This document shows, piece by piece, positions 26,686 to 34,994 of a stretch of DNA of 57,804 bases. The notes beneath the pieces are model-generated. The model was given only the letters and a program-made list of their open reading frames with translations. It did no database searches and was not told where the DNA came from. Source of the DNA: Ignavibacteriota bacterium (GTDB taxonomy: Bacteria; Bacteroidota; Ignavibacteria; Kapaibacteriales; UBA2268); NCBI GenBank assembly GCA_020437395.1, contig JAGQWJ010000016.1:1-57804 (forward strand). Direction: 5' to 3'. The position numbers and the translations under genes are program-made. Numbering within the stretch: the first letter of the stretch is position 1; the number at the start of each line of letters is the position of its first letter.

Positions 26686-27765
26686 ATGAATCTAAGAAAT
26701 TTTGATTACGAAGAATTAATTGAATTATTTAAAAGTAGTAACTTACCTGCTTATAGAGCAGAGCAGTTATTTAAGGCATTGTACTCTAACAAAGTTGATA
26801 GTCTTGATAAAATCACGACTTTCCCCAAAGAACTGAGAGCTGAACTTTCGGCTAATTATACTATCAACTCCTTCAAGAATATGAAAAAGCAAATTTCTGT
26901 TGATGGATCCATCAAATATTTATTCACGATGGAAGATGGCAAAAGTATAGAAGCAGTTTTTATGCCTTGGTATGATGATACGGAAAAGACTAATATCCGT
27001 AACACTTTGTGTATCTCTAGCCAAGTGGGTTGTAGCTTAGATTGTAAATTCTGTGCAACTGGCACAATGAAGCTAGAAAGGAACTTAGAAACTCACGAAA
27101 TAATATCGCAAATACTCGATATTGAACACGATTTGGACACTAAAATTACAAATGTGGTTTTTATGGGGATGGGTGAACCTTTATTGAACTATAAGAATGT
27201 AGCAAGAGCAGTTAATATACTTACTCATCCGCTTACAGATATGATGTCAAGAAGAAAAATAACTGTTTCTACTTCAGGTGTTGTTCCTAATATCAAAAAA
27301 TTAGCTAATTTAAGAAGACCACCGAAGCTTGCAATTTCGCTCCATGGGACAACGAATGGATTCAGAGATAAGATTATGCCGATAAACTTAAAATCAGATA
27401 TAACAGTACTGATGAATGCTGTAGAGGAATATTACAGAAAAACTAAACTCAATATTACCTACGAATATATTCCATTTGATGGTATGAACGATTCGATAGA
27501 AGATGCGAAAAGATTGGCAAAAATATGCAAAAGAGTTCCCTCTAGGATTAATCTAATTCCTTTCAATGATATTTCCTTTACAGAGCCATCAGGGATTGCT
27601 GAGACTTTGAAACCCTCAAGTAGTGCGAGAATAGCAGAATTTGCTAATGAGATTAGGCAATTTGGTGGTATAGTGACTATAAGGGATACATTTGGGAGTG
27701 ATATAGATGCAGCTTGTGGGCAACTTGCTCTTTCTGAAAGAAATGTAAGGGATACTATAGTTTGA
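26686..27765 (+). CDS. rlmN: 23S rRNA/tRNA adenine C2-methyltransferase
   Basis: A 359-residue radical-SAM enzyme that methylates A2503 of 23S rRNA and A37 of some tRNAs. The cluster-binding Cys motif is CSLDCKFCATGTM. Family motifs GMGEPLLNY, RRKITVSTSGVVP, AISLHGTTNGFRD and PFNDI are present, and the catalytic Cys near the end is in AACGQLA. I start it at ATG 26686, preceded by AGAGA; the longer frame from TTG 26635 lacks a ribosome site and adds residues unlike the family. Its TGA overlaps the next gene's TTG start. Confidence 0.95.
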   Translation: MNLRNFDYEELIELFKSSNLPAYRAEQLFKALYSNKVDSLDKITTFPKELRAELSANYTINSFKNMKKQISVDGSIKYLFTMEDGKSIEAVFMPWYDDTEKTNIRNTLCISSQVGCSLDCKFCATGTMKLERNLETHEIISQILDIEHDLDTKITNVVFMGMGEPLLNYKNVARAVNILTHPLTDMMSRRKITVSTSGVVPNIKKLANLRRPPKLAISLHGTTNGFRDKIMPINLKSDITVLMNAVEEYYRKTKLNITYEYIPFDGMNDSIEDAKRLAKICKRVPSRINLIPFNDISFTEPSGIAETLKPSSSARIAEFANEIRQFGGIVTIRDTFGSDIDAACGQLALSERNVRDTIV

Positions 27766-28655
27766 AGCATGGTTTTATTATAGTGCTTTTTTTAACTGTT
27801 TCTATCTGCCTTTCGGCTAAAGAAATAGACTTAAATTTTGGTTCAACTTACGTATTTAAACTGAAAAATGGTGATTTGGTTACTGGACTTGTAAATAACG
27901 AAGTAGAAGTGAAAAATTTCGGTAAAGGAATTTCTGTAGAGACTCAACTTGGCGAAGCAGTAATATTCTATGACCAAATAGAAGAGTATAGGTTAGAAGA
28001 AGAGCACTATAGACACGCCCATAGAGTTTATTTTATGCCGACCGCAGTTCCTATTGGTGATAACCATTTTATAGGTGATTTTGAATTGCTCTTTCTCTAC
28101 GGTGGCTTTGGGATTATGGATAAAATATCCGTAACTGCTGGTAGAAGTATTATACCTACCATTCCTAGTGAAGAACAGATTACCAGTATGAGTATGAAGT
28201 TCACAATTATCGAAGAAGAATATCAAGATTTCGAAGGGAAGTTGCACGTAGCCCTAGGAGGAAACCTGGCGTTTATTAATAATGATAATAGGTTTATCCA
28301 TGCCTATGGAGTAGCTACTTTCCAGAAAAAACGCTCAAGACTATCGCTTGCATTATTTTCGAAACTTGGTTCGGAAGATTTTAATAGACCGAATTTCAAA
28401 GATAATTTTTTTGATATAAACTATGCAAATGGTGCAATGGGTTTGGCAATAGGGTTAGACACCAAGTTTACCCATTGGCACGATATCCACTTTATAGGAG
28501 AGTTGTGGAATGCTAATATAGCTAAGCCACAAGACACTGGTGTTCTACTCGGATTCAGATTGGCAAATACTAAGTTTGGTGCAGACTTCGGATTGGCTTT
28601 TTTCACTACTCCAGTGGTCGCTCCTTTTTTTAGCTTTGTTTGGACACCTTTTTAA
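27762..28655 (+). CDS. Exported protein of unknown function
   Basis: A 297-residue protein. The only possible start giving the signal peptide (KHGFIIVLFLTVSICLSAKE) is TTG 27762, which overlaps the rlmN TGA and implies translational coupling. The first part of the mature protein resembles a small beta-barrel (YVFKLKNGDLVTGLV). The rest has repeated amphipathic strands (VALGGNLAFINND, MGLAIGLDTKFTHW, VLLGFRLANTKFGADFG, FFSFVWTPF). This suggests an outer-membrane barrel of eight or so strands. I do not recognise a named family. Confidence 0.65.
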   Translation: MKHGFIIVLFLTVSICLSAKEIDLNFGSTYVFKLKNGDLVTGLVNNEVEVKNFGKGISVETQLGEAVIFYDQIEEYRLEEEHYRHAHRVYFMPTAVPIGDNHFIGDFELLFLYGGFGIMDKISVTAGRSIIPTIPSEEQITSMSMKFTIIEEEYQDFEGKLHVALGGNLAFINNDNRFIHAYGVATFQKKRSRLSLALFSKLGSEDFNRPNFKDNFFDINYANGAMGLAIGLDTKFTHWHDIHFIGELWNANIAKPQDTGVLLGFRLANTKFGADFGLAFFTTPVVAPFFSFVWTPF

Positions 28656-28666
28656 ATTGATTTATT

Positions 28667-28674
28667 TATATTTG
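28667..28674 (+). promoter_or_regulatory. Bacteroidota-type -7 box upstream of gatC
   Basis: TATATTTG matches TAnnTTTG exactly and ends 26 nt before the gatC ATG. The -33 element is not clear. Confidence 0.45.
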
Positions 28675-28700
28675 TAAAGTTAAAAATAACGAAAAACGAT

Positions 28701-28988
28701 ATGGAAAATACAAAAGAGATAATTGAGCATATTTCTAATCTAGCTCATCTAGAATTTGACGATGAAGAGTTAAAAGCTATAACACCTCAATTCAGTAAAA
28801 TATTAGATTATATTGACGAATTAAGCAAGATAGACTTAGAGGGAGTTGAGCCGATGACCCACGTATTGGAAGATGTGAATGTTATGAGAGATGACATAGT
28901 AAAAGAATCGATTACAGTTAAGGAAGCATTGAAAAATGCACCGAAACACAATGATATATTTTTCAAAGTACCTAAGGTATTCGATTGA
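28701..28988 (+). CDS. gatC: Asp/Glu-tRNA amidotransferase subunit C
   Basis: A 95-residue protein of the usual GatC length. Conserved positions include HISNLAHLEFDDEEL, FSKILDYIDELSKID and VEPMTHV near the middle, and DDIV to the C-terminal FKVPKVFD. GatC bridges GatA and GatB in the complex that converts Glu-tRNA(Gln) or Asp-tRNA(Asn) to Gln-tRNA or Asn-tRNA. gatA and gatB are not in this window. kdsB follows 17 nt downstream. Confidence 0.95.
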   Translation: MENTKEIIEHISNLAHLEFDDEELKAITPQFSKILDYIDELSKIDLEGVEPMTHVLEDVNVMRDDIVKESITVKEALKNAPKHNDIFFKVPKVFD

Positions 28989-29005
28989 ACCCCTATCAAC
29001 GCCAG

Positions 29006-29740
29006 ATGACCGCTATCGGAATTATTCCTGCAAGATTGTCTTCTACAAGGTTCCCAGGTAAACTACTTGAGAGAATAAATGGTAAATCACTTATTGCTAT
29101 GGTCTATGAAAATGCACTAAAGTCAACTATATTGGATAGAGTTATTATTGCAACGGAAGACGAAGTGATAGCAGAAGAAGCAAGAAGGATTGGTGCCGAA
29201 CATATCTTAACACCTAATTCTTTTGCTACTGGTACAGATAGAATAGCTTGGGCATATAGAAGATTAGAATTAGACTATGATATAGTTTATAATATACAAG
29301 GAGATGAGCCATTGCTTTCTCCCAAATTGATTGATGATTTATTTGTTGGTTTTTCTACTTCCTTGTGCCAAGTTGGAACACTCGTGAAGAGAATAGCAAG
29401 TGAAGAAGAATTAAACAACCCAAATGTAGTGAAAGTTGTACGCAATATGGACGGAGAGGCATTATATTTTTCTCGTTGTCCAATACCGTATTATAGAAAT
29501 AAACCTCAGAACTATTTAGAATTGAATCAATATTGGAAACATGTTGGTCTTTATGCTTATCGATCTGAGACTTTAGAACACTTTTCTAGATTGGAGCAAA
29601 CTGATTTGGAAATAGCCGAGAGTTTAGAACAGTTACGATTATTGCAAAATAATTCAAAATATTACTGTATGGAAACCAATGAAGAAATATTAGGAATTGA
29701 CACTAAAGAAGATTTTGAAAAATTGAAATCTTTAGTTTAA
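29006..29740 (+). CDS. kdsB: 3-deoxy-manno-octulosonate cytidylyltransferase (CMP-KDO synthetase)
   Basis: A 244-residue enzyme activating KDO with CTP for lipopolysaccharide core synthesis, which implies an LPS-bearing outer membrane. The nucleotide-binding start is IIPARLSSTRFPGKLL. Later motifs are VIIATEDE, FATGTDRIAWA, NIQGDEPLL and FSRCPIPYYR. The length is standard. I start it at ATG 29006; an in-frame TTG at 28985 overlaps gatC and adds only seven residues. It converges on the next gene with a 4-nt overlap of the 3' ends. Confidence 0.95.
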   Translation: MTAIGIIPARLSSTRFPGKLLERINGKSLIAMVYENALKSTILDRVIIATEDEVIAEEARRIGAEHILTPNSFATGTDRIAWAYRRLELDYDIVYNIQGDEPLLSPKLIDDLFVGFSTSLCQVGTLVKRIASEEELNNPNVVKVVRNMDGEALYFSRCPIPYYRNKPQNYLELNQYWKHVGLYAYRSETLEHFSRLEQTDLEIAESLEQLRLLQNNSKYYCMETNEEILGIDTKEDFEKLKSLV

Positions 29741-30426
29741 TCTTTCTTCTTTTTTAAGGCACCATCTCTGTTCAATCCTCTTGGGATATCGTAGTAATCA
29801 TCTTTTTCCACAGGTTGTGAAGGGACTTCAGATTTTTCTTCTTTGAGTGCTTCCTTTATCAAATCTAATGTTTTATCCGTTTTTACTATTTTTACCTTTT
29901 TCCTAGCTTTCTTCTTGTTTAATTCAGCTTTATTTACTTCATTATAAACCTGCTCAAAGTATGCTAAATTATATTTATTCTTGTAGTTCTCTATATTAGG
30001 TACTCTTTTAAATATCTTATAATCTTGGATTTTAAAATAATTATCATTGTTAGTTATTATCTTACATATTCCAAGTGAATCGAGCGAGTAGAAATAATCC
30101 TTGATAGGAACGCAAATTCTATTGCTTATATTTAGTACCGGCATCCCCATAGTATGTTGAACTATCTGACCTGCAACAATGTATTTTACTATGTTGCTGT
30201 TGGGTCTCAATTGCAAAGACTTTCCATCGAAATTAATACCACTCGAATCTTTACTAAAATCTCCAATTATACAAGACGTGGTATATTCAAAATCTGAATA
30301 CTCATAGCCCATACTATTTATTATATTCACAGTCTTGAGCTTACCACTTTGGTTAGCAATTGTAATAGTATTAGGAATAATACTAACAGGGAAAAGTAAA
30401 AATATTATAAAAAATGCCGATTTCAT
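29737..30426 (-). CDS. Exported protein of unknown function
   Basis: A 229-residue protein I do not recognise. From ATG 30426 it has a proper signal peptide (MKSAFFIIFLLFPVSIIP); an in-frame ATG six codons upstream (30444) spoils it. The mature part contains beta-rich sequence and a Lys-rich C-terminal third (KKKARKKVKIVKTDK) ending in lysines. Neither ATG has a ribosome site, and both lie within the hairpin of a terminator-like structure (30409-30445). It follows the FKBP gene. Confidence 0.6.
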   Translation of the reverse strand: MKSAFFIIFLLFPVSIIPNTITIANQSGKLKTVNIINSMGYEYSDFEYTTSCIIGDFSKDSSGINFDGKSLQLRPNSNIVKYIVAGQIVQHTMGMPVLNISNRICVPIKDYFYSLDSLGICKIITNNDNYFKIQDYKIFKRVPNIENYKNKYNLAYFEQVYNEVNKAELNKKKARKKVKIVKTDKTLDLIKEALKEEKSEVPSQPVEKDDYYDIPRGLNRDGALKKKKD

Positions 30427-30445
30427 ATATTGTAAAATCGGCATT
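30409..30445 (-). terminator. Terminator-like hairpin over a start codon
   Basis: On the minus strand an 11-bp perfect stem (30435-30445 with 30413-30423, arms AATGCCGATTT and AAATCGGCATT) closes an 11-nt loop and runs into TTTT followed by AT-rich sequence. It lies 26 nt after the FKBP stop, where a terminator is expected. It also spans both candidate start codons of the downstream gene. Confidence 0.7.
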
Positions 30446-30470
30446 AAGTATTAATTCTTTAGTTTTTAAA

Positions 30471-31274
30471 CTATAATCCTGGTGGTCTTCTCATTTTCTG
30501 TCTGTACTCATCAACAGTTGAGATAATCTCTACAAGTTCCATCTTCATAATCAAAACCGAGTTCGGTGGAATTTTTTGTCCACTTCCGTCATCTTTGAAA
30601 GCAATATCCGGAGGGATTACGAACTCATAAATGTCACCAACTCCCATCATTTGAATTGCTTCTTGGAATCCATAGACTAATCCTTCAATCGGCATTTCTA
30701 TAGGTTTATTTTTATCAAAAGTATTTTCGAATACTTCACCATTGACCAATTCACCTCTTATATTCATAGCCACAACCATATTCACAGCTGGTTTGGGGCC
30801 ATTTCCAGTCTTAATCGGCTTGTATTGTAAACCAGAAGAAGTTTTTTTCCATCCTTCTTTCTTAATGTTCTCAGCAAGATATTTTGGGCCAAGCTCTTTA
30901 AAAGTTTCACCTAATTTATCCAGTTCTTTCATTTTATTGTTATATCGTATTCTCTCTGTTTCAGTTTGAATTTTTTGTATTTCATTCAAAAGAGCCATTC
31001 TTTGTTCTTCTGTTAGCATTGGGTCTTTTTTCTCAAGCCCATCTATTATTCCCGCTATGAGATAATCAAAATTCACTTTGCTATTGGCACTGTCCATCAT
31101 ATTGATACCAGTTGTCATATCGTAGCCAAAAGTATAGCTCATTTTGTCAACTAAAGAAACAGGTTCTTTCAAGTCCTTTTTTCTTTCATAGCCATTGTAA
31201 TCTCCTGGGCCAGAATCTTCTTCGCATGCAAATAGAATTACTGACAAAAAGATGATCGATAATAATTTTTTCAT
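30471..31274 (-). CDS. FKBP-type peptidyl-prolyl isomerase, lipoprotein
   Basis: A 267-residue lipoprotein. The signal peptide ends in a lipobox (LFAC, Cys 17), so it is anchored on the periplasmic face of a membrane. Residues 40-145 correspond to the FKBP N-terminal dimerisation region (VDKMSYTFGYDMTTGI). The catalytic FKBP domain is about 150-260 (GWKKTSSGLQYKPIKTGNG, FENTFDKNKPIEMPIEGLVYGFQEAIQMMGVGD is represented by GLVYGFQEAIQMMGVG, and FVIPPDIAF). The family assists folding of exported proteins. AAGGAAC precedes ATG 31274. The TerB-like gene lies 39 nt upstream on the same strand. Confidence 0.92.
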   Translation of the reverse strand: MKKLLSIIFLSVILFACEEDSGPGDYNGYERKKDLKEPVSLVDKMSYTFGYDMTTGINMMDSANSKVNFDYLIAGIIDGLEKKDPMLTEEQRMALLNEIQKIQTETERIRYNNKMKELDKLGETFKELGPKYLAENIKKEGWKKTSSGLQYKPIKTGNGPKPAVNMVVAMNIRGELVNGEVFENTFDKNKPIEMPIEGLVYGFQEAIQMMGVGDIYEFVIPPDIAFKDDGSGQKIPPNSVLIMKMELVEIISTVDEYRQKMRRPPGL

Positions 31275-31313
31275 AATTGTTCCTTGTTTCTTTTTAATAA
31301 CAGTTGAAACGAA

Positions 31314-32273
31314 TTATTGTTTCAATTCCTGATTATCTATGTTATAAACAATAGTAAATAGATTGATTTTTCTATATTGTTCACAAACTAATTCTGCATA
31401 TTTCTTTGAGTAATAAGAGCCAATAGAGTAGGCAACTCCACCAGAAGTGTTAACTCTTACGGTGTTAGGAATAATAGATTCAACTACTTCATGATGCTCT
31501 AAGTTTTGCGGAACTATTAGTACACTGAATTTGTTATCCTTTGCTTTACCATCTGTTGTATATTCTACAATCATTCCTATTAATTCTTTTTGAATCAGCT
31601 CTTCTTCATCACTTACTACATCGTCGGCGGTAATGAGCGCCTCTATCATACTTTGCATTTGCAATGTTTGTTCCTTTGGCGGATTAGTAGATAAGTACTT
31701 TGTCATAGAATCGCGCAAAAGTATGAAGTTATAACTGTCGCCATCTTTTCTATTTTTGTTTAACTCATCTACTGAATAATTTATGTTCCATTCCTTAGCA
31801 AATGCCTCGATTATCTCTCGTTCCTTAGGGTCCAAATCGTCATCAATCATAGCAATCTGGTGGAGAATACTGATGATAATCTCAGCGTTCGAGGGTTTGA
31901 ACATTTTCTTGAGTAAGTAAGTTGATTCTTTTCGTTCCAATTTTAATGCAGATTTTGCCAATTGCCATAGACTTCTATTACTTTTCCCTTTTACCCATAA
32001 CCCTGTGGAAATGAGTAAAAACACAAAGGATTCTATTAAGTAGAGTGAAGTATCCACAATAGATAACATATCCGTCTCAACCCAAATATAATAGAAAATC
32101 CACAAGACACAGTTACCAACTAATAACAGGATACCTGCTATTGATTGGGAAGCCGCAACCTCTTCTTCGTGTTTTCTTTTCCAAATCTTATTTATTCGCA
32201 AATATACCTGCACAGTAGTCACGATAACTGAGACTTGGGTTAAAACTAATATGATGGAAATAAAATCTTTCAT
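31314..32273 (-). CDS. Membrane protein with TerB-like domain
   Basis: A 319-residue protein. Two or three N-terminal helices (FISIILVLTQVSVIVTTVQV; IAGILLLVGNCVLWIFYYIW; LYLIESFVFLLISTGLWV) are followed by a TerB-like helical domain at about 130-240 (ISILHQIAMIDDDLDPKERE, then ALITADDVVSDEEE, two acidic repeats). The C-terminal 80 residues contain AYSIGSYYSKKYAELVCEQY, somewhat like a SPOR fold. TerB-like domains bind divalent metals in tellurite-resistance and envelope-stress proteins; here the role is unknown. A terminator-like hairpin sits 31 nt upstream of ATG 32273. Confidence 0.7.
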   Translation of the reverse strand: MKDFISIILVLTQVSVIVTTVQVYLRINKIWKRKHEEEVAASQSIAGILLLVGNCVLWIFYYIWVETDMLSIVDTSLYLIESFVFLLISTGLWVKGKSNRSLWQLAKSALKLERKESTYLLKKMFKPSNAEIIISILHQIAMIDDDLDPKEREIIEAFAKEWNINYSVDELNKNRKDGDSYNFILLRDSMTKYLSTNPPKEQTLQMQSMIEALITADDVVSDEEELIQKELIGMIVEYTTDGKAKDNKFSVLIVPQNLEHHEVVESIIPNTVRVNTSGGVAYSIGSYYSKKYAELVCEQYRKINLFTIVYNIDNQELKQ

Positions 32274-32304
32274 TCAATTCTGTTTTAAAACAATTTATAA
32301 AGAT

Positions 32305-32336
32305 AAAAAAAGGCATTGTCAAATAAAACAATGCCT
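32305..32336 (-). terminator. Attenuator-like terminator upstream of the TerB-like gene
   Basis: On the minus strand the 9-bp perfect stem AGGCATTGT/ACAATGCCT (32336-32328 with 32319-32311) runs into six T. It lies in the divergent intergenic region, 31 nt before ATG 32273, so it can only act on a transcript starting just upstream and heading into that gene, or on antisense RNA from 32456. Confidence 0.65.
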
Positions 32337-32415
32337 GTAAAATATATATTAAATTCTTTCTTTTTAATAATAAATATGTTGAAATTTATAAACTACTCAA
32401 GAATAAAAAAAATGC

Positions 32416-32423
32416 TATATTTG
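32416..32423 (+). promoter_or_regulatory. Bacteroidota-type -7 box upstream of the OmpA-family gene
   Basis: TATATTTG matches TAnnTTTG exactly and ends 32 nt before ATG 32456. The nearest upstream TTG is too far away (34 nt) for a standard -33 element. Confidence 0.45.
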
Positions 32424-32455
32424 TTGTATAAATAAACTAAATAAATAATAATAAT

Positions 32456-34564
32456 ATGAAAAAATACTTTTTTATCTTATTTGTGATTATTACGACACCT
32501 CTATTATCACAAAAACTAATTTATGACCAAAATTTTGATGGTAAATTACAACCAAAAAACCTTACTGTTGAAGAGAGAGATGACCGGGAGGGAGAAATTG
32601 AAGACGGTAAATATATTTTCAGGTACTTATCTGGAGACAATACTAAATTTAGCATTGAACTACTAGATATTAAGAACTTATCAGAAAGTAATTTCGTAAT
32701 CGAAACAAAAATGTTCTACGAAGATGGTGAAGAAGATATGCCATTCGGATTAGTTCTAAATTCGAATAGCGATGCCGATGATTTTTATCTTTTCTCAATT
32801 TCTGATAATGGCTATTTCCGAATCCAATCTTATTATAATGATGAATATCATGAACAAGTGGGATGGACAAAAACTGATGCCGTAAATCAAGGTGATTGGA
32901 ACGTGCTAAGAGTGGAACGTTTGAATTATATTGCTAGATATTATATTAATGGCGTCAATGTCTATAATGATGAGTATTTTATTCCAAATGGTTATTGGTG
33001 TGGCTTTTTTCTAACAGCCGAAGGCCAAGAAATAGAAGTAGATTACCTGAAATTTTGGGAATCTGAGAAGAAGATTGATTTAATAGATAACCCTCTTACA
33101 GATATCGAAAAAGTTGTCTTAACTGAACTCAATAGCCCAACAGATGAGCTTACACCTAGAATTGCCCCAGACGGAAAAACTATATTCTTTACCCGAGATG
33201 ACCACCCGGAGCATTTCGGTACTAAAAATAACCAAGATATATGGTTCTCTGAACTAAAAAATGGTAAATGGACTAAGCCAAAGATTATGCCTAAGCCAAT
33301 AAATAATGGTGGTTCTAACTCACTAATAACAATTACTCCTGACTACAACACTGTTTATTTATCTAATTTATACGATCAGAATGGCAACCCCAACGGTTCA
33401 GGTATGTCTATATCTACAAGAAATTCTATGGGTTGGGAAATCCCTAAACAAGTGCTAATAGATAATTTCACAAATAGTAACCAATATGTTTCTTACTTTA
33501 TGTCGCAGGATAAAAAAATATTGTTTACCGCTGTAGAAACCGAAGACTCAAGAGGCGGTATGGACTTATATGTTAGCAAACTGAAAGATGACGGTAGCTA
33601 TAGTGAGCCGATTAACCTTGGTGATAATCTCAATACATTTGCAGATGACTTTAATCCATTTTTAGCAGCTGACAATACTACATTATATTATATTTCTGCT
33701 GGTTTACCGGGTTATGGGAGAGAGGATGTATGGGTAACCAAAAGATTAGATGACACTTGGTTAAATTGGTCAAAACCAAAGAACCTTGGTTCTGCTATCA
33801 ACTCTAGCGGACGTGAGTTCGCTTTCACACTTACAGCTAAGGGAGATGAGGCATATATGGTCTCTTACGAAAAGTTGGAGGGCTCTCAAGGTGCTGGTGA
33901 TTTGATAAAAGTGCAGCTTTCGGAGTCAGCTAAACCAGATCCTGTTGTCTTAGTCTATGGGAAAGTAATTAATAAGAAAACTAACGAGCCAATAGCTGCA
34001 AAAATTGAATATTTTGGCTTGAAGGATAATAAAAACTATGGTAATGCTAATTCAAGCCCAGAGACGGGTGAATACAAAATAATATTACCAAGAGGAGTCA
34101 ACTATGGGTTCAAATCTAGTTCAGAAGGGTTTATTTCTGTTTCAGAAAATCTAGATTTGACTGATTTAAAAGAATATAAGGAAATTGAAAAAAATCTATA
34201 TTTGGTGCCAGTTGAGATTGGTCAAACAATCCGTTTGAATAATATATTTTTCGACACAGGGCTTGCAACTTTGAGAGAAGAATCTGAAAGTGAATTAGAG
34301 AATTTGAAGAAGCTACTTTCTGATAATGACGAAATGACTATAGAAATATCAGGACACACGGACAATGTGGGTAATGATGCAAATAATTTAAAGCTTTCTT
34401 CTGATAGAGCTCAAGCCGTAGTTCAGTGGCTACTGGACAGGGGTATTGACACTAGTAGGTTGACTTCCAAAGGATATGGTGAAACAAAACCAATTTCTGA
34501 CAATAAAACCGAAGAAGGCAAACAACTGAACAGAAGAGTAGAATTCACTATTATTACTCAGTAA
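32456..34564 (+). CDS. OmpA-family outer-membrane protein with PD40 repeats
   Basis: A 702-residue exported protein (signal ending TTPLLS). Residues 20-210 look like a LamG/concanavalin-type sandwich (FRIQSYYNDEYHEQ). Residues 220-490 carry PD40/WD40-like blades (TPRIAPDGKTIFFTRDD, ITITPDYNTVYLS, FNPFLAADNTTLYYIS). Residues 500-580 form a carboxypeptidase-regulatory-like beta domain. The C-terminal OmpA peptidoglycan-binding domain starts at NIFFDTG and has ISGHTDNVGND, LSSDRAQAVVQWL and NRRVEFTI. This architecture is common in Bacteroidota and includes the T9SS component PorE/PG1058-like proteins. It overlaps the next, convergent gene by 11 nt. Confidence 0.88.
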   Translation: MKKYFFILFVIITTPLLSQKLIYDQNFDGKLQPKNLTVEERDDREGEIEDGKYIFRYLSGDNTKFSIELLDIKNLSESNFVIETKMFYEDGEEDMPFGLVLNSNSDADDFYLFSISDNGYFRIQSYYNDEYHEQVGWTKTDAVNQGDWNVLRVERLNYIARYYINGVNVYNDEYFIPNGYWCGFFLTAEGQEIEVDYLKFWESEKKIDLIDNPLTDIEKVVLTELNSPTDELTPRIAPDGKTIFFTRDDHPEHFGTKNNQDIWFSELKNGKWTKPKIMPKPINNGGSNSLITITPDYNTVYLSNLYDQNGNPNGSGMSISTRNSMGWEIPKQVLIDNFTNSNQYVSYFMSQDKKILFTAVETEDSRGGMDLYVSKLKDDGSYSEPINLGDNLNTFADDFNPFLAADNTTLYYISAGLPGYGREDVWVTKRLDDTWLNWSKPKNLGSAINSSGREFAFTLTAKGDEAYMVSYEKLEGSQGAGDLIKVQLSESAKPDPVVLVYGKVINKKTNEPIAAKIEYFGLKDNKNYGNANSSPETGEYKIILPRGVNYGFKSSSEGFISVSENLDLTDLKEYKEIEKNLYLVPVEIGQTIRLNNIFFDTGLATLREESESELENLKKLLSDNDEMTIEISGHTDNVGNDANNLKLSSDRAQAVVQWLLDRGIDTSRLTSKGYGETKPISDNKTEEGKQLNRRVEFTIITQ

Positions 34565-34994
34565 TTTTCTGTTTGAATTTCTTTATATCATTCAGCAGAT
34601 ATACAATGCCAAACGCCTGGTAGATTGCAACTACGAATACGACGTTGTTGTTTTTAAGTGAGAATGAACTAACGAAAAGAAACGCTATTAGGTATCCCAA
34701 AAGGGATACCATAGTGTGGTTTACAATTGCTATTGTTTTTGACTCATGTTGGTTAATCTTTGAGTGAACAAAAGTGAATAATGCCAAAGGAAATATGGAT
34801 CCTGTTAATGCCCCAAGAGTTGCAATGGTAAATGCAAACAATAAACTCATAGGCAGTGAACTATCAAAAGTTACCTTGTCGAAAGAAATAAAAGGTAGCC
34901 CGATAATTAATACTGTGTTTGCAGTAAGTATTGACTGAATCCAAACTTTTCCAAATCGTTTTATGTATGTCGATATACTTTTGTTGTTAGTCAT
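34554..34994 (-). CDS. Four-helix membrane protein of unknown function
   Basis: A 146-residue protein with about four membrane helices: 20-38 (SILTANTVLIIGLPFI), 49-75, 88-108 (VNHTMVSLLGYLIAFLFV) and 116-134. A Lys-rich tail ends it. I do not recognise the family. Its ATG overlaps the DUF6263-like stop by 8 nt, so the two are translationally coupled. Its 3' end overlaps the OmpA-family gene tail to tail by 11 nt. Confidence 0.65.
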   Translation of the reverse strand: MTNNKSISTYIKRFGKVWIQSILTANTVLIIGLPFISFDKVTFDSSLPMSLLFAFTIATLGALTGSIFPLALFTFVHSKINQHESKTIAIVNHTMVSLLGYLIAFLFVSSFSLKNNNVVFVVAIYQAFGIVYLLNDIKKFKQKITE

